A stretch of DNA of 64,000 nt from NCBI RefSeq assembly GCF_947367085.1, contig NZ_CANBCP010000001.1:1-64000 (forward strand), written 5' to 3'. The notes under the pieces are model-generated. The model searched no databases and was not told the origin of the DNA. It saw only the letters and a program-made list of their open reading frames with translations. The position numbers and the translations under genes were made by a program. This document shows positions 40,292-48,795 of the stretch, one piece after another; within the stretch, counting starts at the first letter, position 1, and every line of letters begins with the position of its first letter. This stretch comes from an uncultured Lactobacillus sp. GTDB lineage: Bacteria; Bacillota; Bacilli; Lactobacillales; Lactobacillaceae.

Positions 40292-40369
40292 AAAATTACC
40301 AACTTTTCGTGTAATAAATAATGAGCAATTTGCTCAGGATCACGTGAAAAAAGTTTGGTAATTTTTTTG
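40292..40369 (+). terminator. Terminator after gyrA
   Basis: AAAATTACCAA-CTTTT..CGTG ... CACGTGAAAA..TTGGTAATTTTTTT with an inner GAGCAA/TTGCTC hairpin. Confidence 0.8.
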
Positions 40370-40384
40370 TTTCTGTGATAGAAT

Positions 40385-40440
40385 CAAGGATTGTGAGTAA
40401 TATTATTCATTACTCCTTGTTCTTGATTTTAAACAAGAAC
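40385..40440 (+). promoter_or_regulatory. Tandem hairpins in the rpsF leader
   Basis: Hairpin 1: CAAGGA..GTGAGTAAT pairs with ATTCATTAC-TCCTTG (40385-40419). Hairpin 2: GTTCTTG-attttaaa-CAAGAAC (40419-40440). They lie just before the rpsF RBS, where S6/S18 autoregulatory leaders are known in other bacteria; I do not see the CCG-type S6:S18 motif clearly. Confidence 0.5.
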
Positions 40441-40468
40441 CATTTAGTCCATGAGGAGGTGCATTTAT

Positions 40469-40765
40469 ATGGCAAAAACTAAGTACGAAGTTACTTACAT
40501 TATCAAGCCTGACATTGATGAAGACTCAAAGAAGGCTTTGATCGAAAGATTTGACAAGATTGTAACCGACAACGGTGCTCAAGATCTTGAATCTAAGGAT
40601 TGGGGTAAGAGACGTTTCGCTTACGAAATGGATAAATACCGTGAAGGTACATACCACATCTTAACTTTCACTGCTGATAACGCAGATGCAGTTAACGAAT
40701 TTGGTCGTCTTTCACGTATTGATAACCAAATCTTACGTTCAATGACTGTTAAGTTAGACAAGTAA
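40469..40765 (+). CDS. rpsF: 30S ribosomal protein S6
   Basis: 98 residues from ATG 40469 after GAGGAGG; the track start is 18 bases too early. S6 fold ([47 protein letters not shown]). Pairs with S18 in the small subunit. First gene of rpsF-ssb-rpsR. Confidence 0.97.
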   Translation: MAKTKYEVTYIIKPDIDEDSKKALIERFDKIVTDNGAQDLESKDWGKRRFAYEMDKYREGTYHILTFTADNADAVNEFGRLSRIDNQILRSMTVKLDK

Positions 40766-40802
40766 TTATTTTTTCGTGAATTAGGAAAGGAAGGACACTA
40801 GT

Positions 40803-41318
40803 ATGATTAATAATGTTGTACTTGTTGGCCGTTTAACACGTGATCCTGATTTACGTACTACTGGGAGTGGAATCTCAGTTGCTACGTTTACTCTAGCTGT
40901 TGATCGTCAATATACTAATAGCCAAGGCGAGCGTGGCGCTGACTTTATCAGTTGTGTAATTTGGCGTAAAGCTGCAGAGAATTTTGCTAACTTTACTTCA
41001 AAGGGATCATTAGTTGGTATTCAAGGACGTCTTCAAACGAGAACGTACGATGATAAAGATGGTAAGCGTGTTTACGTTACTGAAGTAATTGTAGATAACT
41101 TCTCATTATTAGAATCACGTCGCGATCGTGAAAATCGTCAAAGTAATCCAGGATTTGCACCACAAGCTGGTAATAATGCTGGTGCACCAAGTACAGATAA
41201 CTTTGGTGGCAATAGTGCTCCAAGCACTAACAACAATGCTCCTACAAAGCAACCACAAGATCCATTTGCAGATTCAGGTAATCCTATTGATATCTCAGAT
41301 GATGATCTCCCATTTTAA
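40803..41318 (+). CDS. ssb: Single-stranded DNA-binding protein
   Basis: 171 residues. OB-fold (MINNVVLVGRLTRDPDLRTTGSG...), low-complexity Asn/Gln/Pro linker and acidic tip DISDDDLPF that recruits partner proteins. Conserved position between rpsF and rpsR. Confidence 0.98.
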   Translation: MINNVVLVGRLTRDPDLRTTGSGISVATFTLAVDRQYTNSQGERGADFISCVIWRKAAENFANFTSKGSLVGIQGRLQTRTYDDKDGKRVYVTEVIVDNFSLLESRRDRENRQSNPGFAPQAGNNAGAPSTDNFGGNSAPSTNNNAPTKQPQDPFADSGNPIDISDDDLPF

Positions 41319-41344
41319 ATTTTAACTAGAAAGGATCTTTGAAC

Positions 41345-41581
41345 ATGGCTCAACAAAGAAGAGGTGGCCGTCGTCGTCGTAAGGTTGACTACATTGCTGC
41401 TAACCATATCGATTACATCGACTACAAAGATGTTGATTTGTTGAAACGTTTTATCTCTGAAAGAGGTAAGATTTTACCACGTCGTGTCACTGGCACTAGC
41501 GCAAAGAATCAACGTAAGTTGACTGTTGCAATCAAGAGAGCTCGCGTTATGGGCTTATTGCCATTCGTTGCAGAAGACTAA
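41345..41581 (+). CDS. rpsR: 30S ribosomal protein S18
   Basis: 78 residues from ATG 41345 (AAAGGA 9 bases upstream). Typical basic S18 sequence ([25 protein letters not shown]..., [22 protein letters not shown]). Followed by a strong terminator. Confidence 0.97.
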   Translation: MAQQRRGGRRRRKVDYIAANHIDYIDYKDVDLLKRFISERGKILPRRVTGTSAKNQRKLTVAIKRARVMGLLPFVAED

Positions 41582-41599
41582 AAACAGATCAAAAAATAA

Positions 41600-41630
41600 A
41601 AAAAGAGTACCCCAGGGTACTCTTTTTTGT
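41600..41630 (+). terminator. Terminator of rpsF-ssb-rpsR
   Basis: AAAAAAGAGTACCC-CA-GGGTACTCTTTTTT, a perfect stem. Confidence 0.92.
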
Positions 41631-41679
41631 TAGCTATTGCGTTATTATAGTACTGCAAGCTAAAAAAGGGGATTGGACA

Positions 41680-42597
41680 ATGATCATTAAGCAAAGTTTA
41701 CCAGGCCAATATGATTTTCAGTATAAATGGTATGATATCTATAATTTAGATGATCATGATATTCGCATACTTAAATCCAAATTCCATCTAACTTCAGAGA
41801 TTATTTCTTATATCAACGACCTTCATGAACGTCCTCACTTTGATCACGACTACATTACTAATAGTGACTTGTTCGTTTATGATGTGCCAATTTGGCCGAC
41901 GGAAGATGCAGACCACTTTACTACATTACCAATTAAGTTTTTGATGGTTGGCGGCACACTTTTTACAGTGCATACCCCAGATACAACTTATATGATTGAA
42001 GATTTTAGGCAAAAAACAGATGAGACAATTCATAGTGAAAAAGAGTTAGTCTTTGCAATTCTTTTTTCGGTGACAAAATACTTCCAAAGAGCCTTAAGTC
42101 AGCTAAATAGTGAGCGGATTGTGCTCGATAGTCATTTAAGTGGCAGAATTAAAAACAAAGACCTGCAGGCCTTAGCTCAGGTAGAAAAAAGTTTGGTTTT
42201 CTTATCTAGTTCAATTAGGACCAACTTGATGATGCTTGATAGTGTTAAAAATAAGAAGTCTGGCCTTCATATGAACGCATCCGAAGAAGAAATGTGTGAT
42301 GATATTATCATCGAAGTTCAGCAGTCATCGCAAATGGTAAAAATTTATAATGAAGTGACGGAAGAAATATCTAAGACTTCTAACAATATTTTGAACAATA
42401 ACCTAAACAATACTATGCAGTTCTTAACTGTCTGGTCACTACTTTTGACGATTCCAACGATTGTGACAGGATTTTTTGGAATGAACGTTAAATTACCAAT
42501 TTTAAATAGTACAATTGACTGGATTTTAATAACGATAGGGACAGTTTTAGTTATGTTAGTTTTGTTGTGGTATTTGAAAAAACATGACATGATGTAA
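41680..42597 (+). CDS. CorA-family magnesium (divalent cation) transporter
   Basis: 305 residues. Soluble N-terminal funnel domain, long helix, two C-terminal membrane segments and the GMN selectivity motif (FFGMNVKLP) between them, then a short basic tail. Likely Mg2+ uptake as a pentamer. RBS AAAGGGGA. Own terminator. Confidence 0.9.
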   Translation: MIIKQSLPGQYDFQYKWYDIYNLDDHDIRILKSKFHLTSEIISYINDLHERPHFDHDYITNSDLFVYDVPIWPTEDADHFTTLPIKFLMVGGTLFTVHTPDTTYMIEDFRQKTDETIHSEKELVFAILFSVTKYFQRALSQLNSERIVLDSHLSGRIKNKDLQALAQVEKSLVFLSSSIRTNLMMLDSVKNKKSGLHMNASEEEMCDDIIIEVQQSSQMVKIYNEVTEEISKTSNNILNNNLNNTMQFLTVWSLLLTIPTIVTGFFGMNVKLPILNSTIDWILITIGTVLVMLVLLWYLKKHDMM

Positions 42598-42604
42598 TAA
42601 AGCG

Positions 42605-42640
42605 AAAAGAGTGATTCAGAAGAAGGATTACTCTTTTTAA
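42605..42640 (+). terminator. Terminator of the corA-like gene
   Basis: AAAAGAGTGATTC-AGAA-G.AGGATTACTCTTTTT stem with T-run. Confidence 0.75.
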
Positions 42641-42649
42641 ATTTAAAAC

Positions 42650-42702
42650 ATATCCACATGTGTATAACTCAGAAACATTGACTGGATTTTATTTTATCCA
42701 CA
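42650..42702. promoter_or_regulatory. DnaA-box cluster upstream of gdpP
   Basis: ATATCCACA (42650), TGTGTATAA (42659, reverse of TTATACACA) and a perfect TTATCCACA (42694), all within 53 bases, about 10 kb from oriC and within 85-135 bases of the gdpP start. Possible DnaA control of gdpP or a DnaA-titration site. Confidence 0.6.
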
Positions 42703-42784
42703 AATCAGCTTTTACTAGGGTATAATATAAAGTAACGCAGTGTACACTATTTTCTAGATGTTAATGCGATCAGAGAGGATCTTT

Positions 42785-44803
42785 ATGAAAGATTTTTTAC
42801 GAAAATTAGAATTACCTGCATTCATTAAGGATTCAAGATTAACAGCTTCGCTAATTATTATTTTAGTGTTGTCGCTATTAGGAGCTATCATTGGTTTTTT
42901 GATTAGTCCTTTGTATGGCTTAGCGATGTTTTTGCTATTTATCTTGACTTGTGCTTTTGCAGTTTATGGGACCTATGTTTTAGCTGGCAATGCCAACAAC
43001 TATGCCGCTAATTTGTCTTATCGCATCAAGCGTGGTGAACAAGAAGCCATGATTAAGATGCCGCTAGGTATTTTGCTATATGATAATGACCAACAGATTC
43101 AGTGGGTAAACCCATATTTACAGCTTTATTTAAAGGATAAAGACGCAATTGGATCGTCAATTAAGTCAGTTGATCCGCAACTTTATAAGTTTATCAATGA
43201 AGCTATTAACGATAAAACTTCTCAAAATCGAGTAATTACTTGGGGCAATCATAAATTTGAAATGGTAGTTCAAAATAATCTCGGAGTAGTTTATCTCTTT
43301 GATATTACCAAGTATGCAAATATCGAAGAAAAATATAAGCAACAACGTTTGGCAATTGCCTTAATTTTTATTGATAATTATGACGAATTAAGTCAGGCAA
43401 TGAGTGATCAAGATTTAACGGATATGAGTTCTTATGTTCAAAAATCACTCAACGACTATGCTAAAGAATTTCATGCTTATTTGAAGCGAATTGACGAAGA
43501 TCACTTTATCTTGTTGGCTCACGTTTCAGACTTAGATAAAATGGAAGATGATAAGTTTTCTATCTTAGATAAGATTAGAAAAGAGTCAAGTCGTCGTAAC
43601 ACGCCATTGACCTTATCAATCGGAATTGCTTTTGGATCTGAAAGCTTGAATGAAATCGCTGATCAGGCTCAATCTAATTTGGATTTGGCTTTAGGTCGAG
43701 GCGGTGATCAGGTGGTAGTTAAGCAGCCTGGTAAAGATGCCCGCTTTTATGGTGGTAAGTCTAACCCAATGGAAAAACGGACCCGTGTGCGTGCGAGAAT
43801 GGTTTCTCAAGCTCTGGAAGAGTTATTCAAGGGTGTGGACCACGTTTTTGTTCAAGGACACAGGAACCCTGATTTAGATGCAGTCGGATCAGCCATCGGA
43901 ATTGTAAAAATTGCTCAAGTTCATGGTGTTAAAGCAAATGTTGTATTAGATACTGAACATGTTAACTATGATGTTGGCCGATTAGTTGCTAAAATGAAAG
44001 CGGCAGGGATTGATCAAGATATCTTTATTAGTCCCGGGGATGCATTAGATGAGGCAACCGATGATTCATTATTAGTGTTAACAGATCACTCTAAGTATTC
44101 AATTACTTATGATCAGTTACTATATAACAGATTGAAAAATCGTTTAATTGTGATAGACCACCATAGACGTGGCGAAGAGTTTCCTGAAAATCCAATGCTG
44201 GTTTATATTGAACCGTATGCTTCATCAACTTGTGAGTTAGTAACAGAAATGATTGAATATCAGCCGCAAGGTGGTGAGGGAGTTTTAAGTCCGCTTGAAG
44301 CTTCTGCAATGCTAGCAGGTATCACAGTGGATTCCAAGGAATTCTCACTTCGAACTGGAACGAGAACTTTCGATGCAGCAAGTTACTTGCGCTCTATCGG
44401 AGCTGATTCAACTGTTGTGGCTGAGTTATTAAAAGAAAATATCGATAGTTATCTCCAGCGTAACCACCTGGTTTCAACTATTGAAATGATCAAGCCAGAT
44501 ATGGCACTTTTAATGGGTGAAGATGATAAAATCTATAATCCAGTAATTGTGGCTCAAGCAGCCGATACTGCTTTGTCACTTGAGCATGTCGATGCTAGTT
44601 TTGCAATTGCAAGACGTAGTAAGAACACTGTAGGCATTTCTGCTCGTTCAATGGGCGAAATTAACGTCCAAGTTATCATGGAAAAATTGGGCGGAGGTGG
44701 TCACCTCTCTAATGCGGCTACCCAACTTGAAGATGTGACAGTCGAGCAGGCAAAAGATGAATTGCTTAAGGCAATTGATGAATATTTAAAAGAAAATGAA
44801 TAG
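42785..44803 (+). CDS. gdpP: Cyclic-di-AMP phosphodiesterase GdpP
   Basis: 672 residues from ATG 42785 (AGAGGA upstream). Two N-terminal membrane segments, a PAS domain, a degenerate GGDEF domain, then DHH (GHRNPDLDAVGSA, VIDHHRRGEEF) and DHHA1 (GGGGHLSNAATQ) domains. Hydrolyses c-di-AMP and so affects cell wall and osmotic balance. Conserved gdpP-rplI-dnaB order. DnaA boxes lie in its promoter. Confidence 0.95.
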   Translation: MKDFLRKLELPAFIKDSRLTASLIIILVLSLLGAIIGFLISPLYGLAMFLLFILTCAFAVYGTYVLAGNANNYAANLSYRIKRGEQEAMIKMPLGILLYDNDQQIQWVNPYLQLYLKDKDAIGSSIKSVDPQLYKFINEAINDKTSQNRVITWGNHKFEMVVQNNLGVVYLFDITKYANIEEKYKQQRLAIALIFIDNYDELSQAMSDQDLTDMSSYVQKSLNDYAKEFHAYLKRIDEDHFILLAHVSDLDKMEDDKFSILDKIRKESSRRNTPLTLSIGIAFGSESLNEIADQAQSNLDLALGRGGDQVVVKQPGKDARFYGGKSNPMEKRTRVRARMVSQALEELFKGVDHVFVQGHRNPDLDAVGSAIGIVKIAQVHGVKANVVLDTEHVNYDVGRLVAKMKAAGIDQDIFISPGDALDEATDDSLLVLTDHSKYSITYDQLLYNRLKNRLIVIDHHRRGEEFPENPMLVYIEPYASSTCELVTEMIEYQPQGGEGVLSPLEASAMLAGITVDSKEFSLRTGTRTFDAASYLRSIGADSTVVAELLKENIDSYLQRNHLVSTIEMIKPDMALLMGEDDKIYNPVIVAQAADTALSLEHVDASFAIARRSKNTVGISARSMGEINVQVIMEKLGGGGHLSNAATQLEDVTVEQAKDELLKAIDEYLKENE

Positions 44804-44815
44804 GAGTAATTAGTT

Positions 44816-45271
44816 ATGAAGGTTATTTTTACTCAAGACGTTAGAGGAAAAGGTAAAAGAGGAGAAGTTAAGAACGTTCCAGATGGTTACGCACAAAACT
44901 TTTTGATTAAAAAGGGTTTAGCTAAAGAAGCTACTAGTTCAAACTTGAATACTTTGAAGCGTCTTGAAAAGGCTGAAAAAGATGCTTATGAAGCAGAAAA
45001 AGCCCAAGCACAAGAAATTAAAAAGCAGCTTGAAGACGATAAGACTATTGTTAACTTTAAGTCAAAAGCTGGTACTGATTCACGTTTATTTGGATCAATT
45101 TCTGGTAAGAAAATTGTCGAAGGCTTGGAGCAACAATACGGCATTAAAATTGATAAGCGCAAATTATCATTGCCAGAACCAATCAAAGCCTTAGGATATA
45201 CTAATGTCCCAGTTAAATTATTTAAGGGCGTTGAATCCACTGTTCGTGTTCATATTACGGAGCAAGATTAA
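44816..45271 (+). CDS. rplI: 50S ribosomal protein L9
   Basis: 151 residues. N-terminal [36 protein letters not shown], long helix and C-terminal domain. 12 bases after gdpP with AGGAG. Confidence 0.98.
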   Translation: MKVIFTQDVRGKGKRGEVKNVPDGYAQNFLIKKGLAKEATSSNLNTLKRLEKAEKDAYEAEKAQAQEIKKQLEDDKTIVNFKSKAGTDSRLFGSISGKKIVEGLEQQYGIKIDKRKLSLPEPIKALGYTNVPVKLFKGVESTVRVHITEQD

Positions 45272-45277
45272 TAAAAA

Positions 45278-46657
45278 ATGGATAATGTTGTTTCTCAACA
45301 AATTCCTCATGATAGTGAAGCAGAAAAAGCGGTCTTAGGTGCCGTTTTTTTAAACCCTGAAGCTATTATTGAGGCATCAGATATTTTAGAGCCAGACGAT
45401 TTTTATGAACATGCCAATCGTCTGGTTTTTGGTGCGATGATCGATATTGCTGATCGCGGTAGTGCGATTGATGTCGTTACTTTGCAAGATGAGTTAAAAA
45501 AGAAAAATCAACTCGAAGATATTGGAGGAATTGCGTATATTTCTCAATTGGCAATTGCAACTCCAACAGCAGTTCACATTACCTACTATGCTCAGATTGT
45601 TAAACGCAAGGCATTATTGCGTAATTTAATTACGACAAGTCAGCGTATCATCCAAAATGCCATAGAAGGCTCAGACGGCGTCACTGACATCTTAGATAAT
45701 GCCGAAAGCTCAATTATGAATGTCTCTCAAGAAAATGCTTCTGGGGGCTTTAAATCGATTCATGACGTCTTAAATGAAACAGTTGAAGCAATCAATGATA
45801 TTCCTGACGATGGCAATATGGTGACGGGGCTTCCAACAGGTTTTCAAGAATTAGATAAGATGACAACAGGTTTTCATGAGGATGAGTTAATTATCTTAGC
45901 GGCGCGTCCTGGTGTAGGTAAAACTGCCTTTGCCTTGAATGTGGCCCAATTTGTAGGACTTCATACTGACAAAACTGTCGCTATGTTTTCTCTAGAAATG
46001 GGAGCTGATCAGTTAGTGCAAAGAATGCTGGCTTCAGAAGGACTTATTGACTCACAGCACTTGCGAACTGGTCAGTTAACTGAAGATGAATGGCAAAAAT
46101 TGGTAGTTGCAGCTGGATCACTTGATCGGACGAGTATTTATATTGATGATACGCCCGGAATTAAAATGAGCGAAATTCGTGCAAAATCACGTCGCTTAGC
46201 TAAAGAAAAGGGAAACTTAGGCTTAATTGTTATCGACTATTTGCAATTAATTGAAGGTCCACGTAGTGAATCACGTCAGCAAGAAGTTTCTGCGATTTCT
46301 CGTCAGTTGAAAAAATTAGCTAAAGAGCTCCATATTCCAGTTATTGCACTATCACAGTTATCACGTTCTGTTGAACAGCGCCAAGATAAGCGCCCTGTTT
46401 TATCAGATATTCGTGAATCAGGTTCTATTGAACAGGATGCCGATATTGTTGCCTTCTTATATCGTGATGATTACTATCGCGATGAGCAAGAAGATAGCGA
46501 CGAAGGTGAAGTGGAAGCTGAGCAAGATAATGGAGAAGTTGAGGTAATCATTGAAAAGAACCGGTCTGGTAGCCGCGGAACTGTAAAATTAATGTTCTCA
46601 AAGCCGTACAACCGTTTTTCAAACTTAGATTACGCTCACGATACTCCGCAAAGATAG
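45278..46657 (+). CDS. dnaB: Replicative DNA helicase DnaB (DnaC in Bacillus)
   Basis: 459 residues. N-terminal helical domain (PHDSEAEKAVLGAVFLNPEAI), RecA-like C-terminal domain with AARPGVGKTAFALN, LIVIDYLQLI and SQLSRSVEQRQDKRPVLSDIRESGSIEQDAD. An acidic insert (DEQEDSDEGEVEAEQDNGEVEV) precedes the final motif. Hexameric fork helicase. Confidence 0.97.
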   Translation: MDNVVSQQIPHDSEAEKAVLGAVFLNPEAIIEASDILEPDDFYEHANRLVFGAMIDIADRGSAIDVVTLQDELKKKNQLEDIGGIAYISQLAIATPTAVHITYYAQIVKRKALLRNLITTSQRIIQNAIEGSDGVTDILDNAESSIMNVSQENASGGFKSIHDVLNETVEAINDIPDDGNMVTGLPTGFQELDKMTTGFHEDELIILAARPGVGKTAFALNVAQFVGLHTDKTVAMFSLEMGADQLVQRMLASEGLIDSQHLRTGQLTEDEWQKLVVAAGSLDRTSIYIDDTPGIKMSEIRAKSRRLAKEKGNLGLIVIDYLQLIEGPRSESRQQEVSAISRQLKKLAKELHIPVIALSQLSRSVEQRQDKRPVLSDIRESGSIEQDADIVAFLYRDDYYRDEQEDSDEGEVEAEQDNGEVEVIIEKNRSGSRGTVKLMFSKPYNRFSNLDYAHDTPQR

Positions 46658-46674
46658 TAAATAATATTTTTATT

Positions 46675-46712
46675 TTGAAAGCACTTACTTTTTAGGGTGA
46701 TCTTTTCTATAA
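46675..46712 (+). promoter_or_regulatory. Fructokinase promoter with candidate cre site
   Basis: TTACTT, 17-base spacer, TATAAT (46707). TGAAAGCACTTACT (46675-46688) overlaps the -35 and differs from the cre consensus at one central base, suggesting CcpA repression. Confidence 0.5.
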
Positions 46713-46770
46713 TATAGAAGCATGTATGAGATAAAAATCTATATTTTTATATGAAAAAGGGTGAAATGAG

Positions 46771-47661
46771 ATGACACAAAAAACATATCTTGGCAGTATT
46801 GAAGCTGGTGGAACTAAATTTATTGCTGCAGTGCAAGATGCCGAAACTGGTGAAATTGTTGCAAAAAAGAGAATTCCAACTACTACTGCTGATGAAACTT
46901 TAACCAAAACAGCGGAATTTTTTAAAGAGCATCCAGTAGATGCCTTGGGAATTGGAACATTTGGTCCAATTGATATCAATCCTAATTCACGTACTTTTGG
47001 TTATATTTTGGATACTCCAAAACGTGGCTGGTCTGGTACTAATGTAAAAGGATATTTTGAAAAAGAATTAGGCATTCCAGTAGTAATGACAACAGATGTA
47101 AATGCATCTTGCTATGGTGAATATATTGCTCGCGGAAAAGACAACAGCAAATCTTATTTCTACATTACTATCGGAACTGGAGTCGGAGCAGGAATTGTTC
47201 AAGCTGGTAAGTTTGTTGGCTTAAACAACCACCCAGAAATTGGACATACCTTAGTGACTCCATACCCTGGTGATGACTACGAAGGCCAGTGTCCATTCCA
47301 TCAAAACAAGTGTGTAGAAGGGATGGCTGCCGGTCCTTCACTTGAAGCTAGAACTGGCATTCCTGGTGAAAAATTAAGTAGAGACAATAAAGTCTTCACT
47401 TATGTGGCATATTATGTAGCTCAATGCTTGTACAATGCTTACATGACCTTGCGTCCTGACGTTATGGTTGTGGGCGGATCTGTTTTAAATGAAGATGATC
47501 TAATTAAGGTTAGAAAATTCTTTGATCAATTTAACAACAACTATGTTGCTACACCAGATCTAGATGATTTGATTGTGTCGCCAGCAGTTGCAGATAATGG
47601 CTCAGCTACGCTAGGTGATTTTGAATTAGCTCGTGAAGCTTTAAAAAATAAGAATAAATAA
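46771..47661 (+). CDS. scrK: ROK-family fructokinase
   Basis: 296 residues. Phosphorylates fructose to fructose 6-phosphate with ATP. ROK features: SIEAGGTKFIAAV (phosphate loop), GIGTFGPID, TTDVNASCYGEY (catalytic Asp), TIGTGVGAGI and the zinc-binding GHTLVTPYPGDDYEGQCPFHQNKCVEGMAAG. Other hexoses may be used. Monocistronic with own terminator. Confidence 0.88.
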   Translation: MTQKTYLGSIEAGGTKFIAAVQDAETGEIVAKKRIPTTTADETLTKTAEFFKEHPVDALGIGTFGPIDINPNSRTFGYILDTPKRGWSGTNVKGYFEKELGIPVVMTTDVNASCYGEYIARGKDNSKSYFYITIGTGVGAGIVQAGKFVGLNNHPEIGHTLVTPYPGDDYEGQCPFHQNKCVEGMAAGPSLEARTGIPGEKLSRDNKVFTYVAYYVAQCLYNAYMTLRPDVMVVGGSVLNEDDLIKVRKFFDQFNNNYVATPDLDDLIVSPAVADNGSATLGDFELAREALKNKNK

Positions 47662-47695
47662 GTTTAACTAATTTAATATACTTTACTACTCGAAA

Positions 47696-47728
47696 GGGGA
47701 TCGGAAATTTTCCGGTCCCCGTTTTTTA
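47696..47728. terminator. Bidirectional terminator
   Basis: GGGGATCGGAAA/TTTTCCGGTCCCC with a T-run, between convergent scrK and lysR genes. Confidence 0.88.
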
Positions 47729-47736
47729 TTTTTGGA

Positions 47737-48663
47737 TTAATGGATAGTTTGTTCTAACGTGATTTCTTGAAAAGTTTTTATTAAGTCTTTGATGGGCTTG
47801 GAATGTTTGCGACCTTGTTTAACGGCAATAAAGAATTTAATCATAATTAAGTCTCGATCAAGTGGTAATAAGTTAACCGGTTGATGGCGCAGACGTTTTA
47901 AAATGCTCGCTGAGGAAATAGTTAAGCCAATGCCATTAACTGCCAGATTAGCAACAGTAATTACACTATTACTTTCCATTACAATATTTGGTTTCACGTG
48001 AAACTTTTGCAGCAAACCATTAACTTGGTGTCGAATCGCTGATTCTGGTTGGCTAAGAACTAGCGGTTGGCTCAAGAGGTCTTTAATATTTAATTCGTCT
48101 GGATTTAAGATAAACTTGTTTGGCTGGAAAAATTTGGAGTTAGAAGGGATGACGATATAGTATTGCTCACCGCCATTGATGAAAAAGTCGAGTCCGCGAG
48201 CAATGGCATCCGGTGTTTGACCAATATAGCAGTCAATTTCTTCGTTTAATAGACGTTTTTCAGTTTTTCTTGGAAAAGCTTCAAAGAGCTGAATTTCAGC
48301 ATTGGGATGCTTTTTAAGAAAGGGCGGAAGAATTTCAGGAAGTAAATAAGAACCCAAGCTTTCTAAAATCCCAATACGAATAACCTCTTTTTCCGGATGA
48401 GTAAATTGGGCAAGCTGGCGTTGCAATTGTTGATCATTATAAGATACATTTTCCAGATATTTATAAAAAATAAGACCTGCTTCAGTCAAAGTAAAAGGCT
48501 GAGAAGTTCGATTGATGATTTTTGCACCAATCTTTTTTTCAATGCGTTTAACCAGCTGGGTTAAATAAGGCTGAGAAATATAGAGTTCGCTAGCCGCTTT
48601 TGTAAAATTGCTTTCTTTTAAAAGTATATCTAGAGTGTGGAGTAATTCTTCTGGGTCATTCAT
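47737..48663 (-). CDS. LysR-family transcriptional regulator
   Basis: 308 residues. N-terminal winged HTH (EELLHTLDILLKESNFTKAASELYISQPYLTQLVKRIEKKIGAKIINR) and periplasmic-binding-like effector domain. Divergent from the fumarate reductase gene with a 130-base gap, so probably its regulator. Confidence 0.88.
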   Translation of the reverse strand: MNDPEELLHTLDILLKESNFTKAASELYISQPYLTQLVKRIEKKIGAKIINRTSQPFTLTEAGLIFYKYLENVSYNDQQLQRQLAQFTHPEKEVIRIGILESLGSYLLPEILPPFLKKHPNAEIQLFEAFPRKTEKRLLNEEIDCYIGQTPDAIARGLDFFINGGEQYYIVIPSNSKFFQPNKFILNPDELNIKDLLSQPLVLSQPESAIRHQVNGLLQKFHVKPNIVMESNSVITVANLAVNGIGLTISSASILKRLRHQPVNLLPLDRDLIMIKFFIAVKQGRKHSKPIKDLIKTFQEITLEQTIH

Positions 48664-48767
48664 AATATCACCTCAATTTTTTGCGATAACAATTTTATTA
48701 TAGCTTACTTGTAATAAAACTATTTCACTTAAAAATAAATGGTCGATAAAATAGAACTATAAAGTAA

Positions 48768-48781
48768 TGAAAGCGCTATAG
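48768..48781 (+). promoter_or_regulatory. Candidate cre site before fumarate reductase
   Basis: TGAAAGCGCTATAG keeps the TGAAAGCGCT core of the cre consensus, 15 bases before the start codon, where a bound repressor could block transcription. Confidence 0.45.
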
Positions 48782-48795
48782 GAGAAAGATAAATT

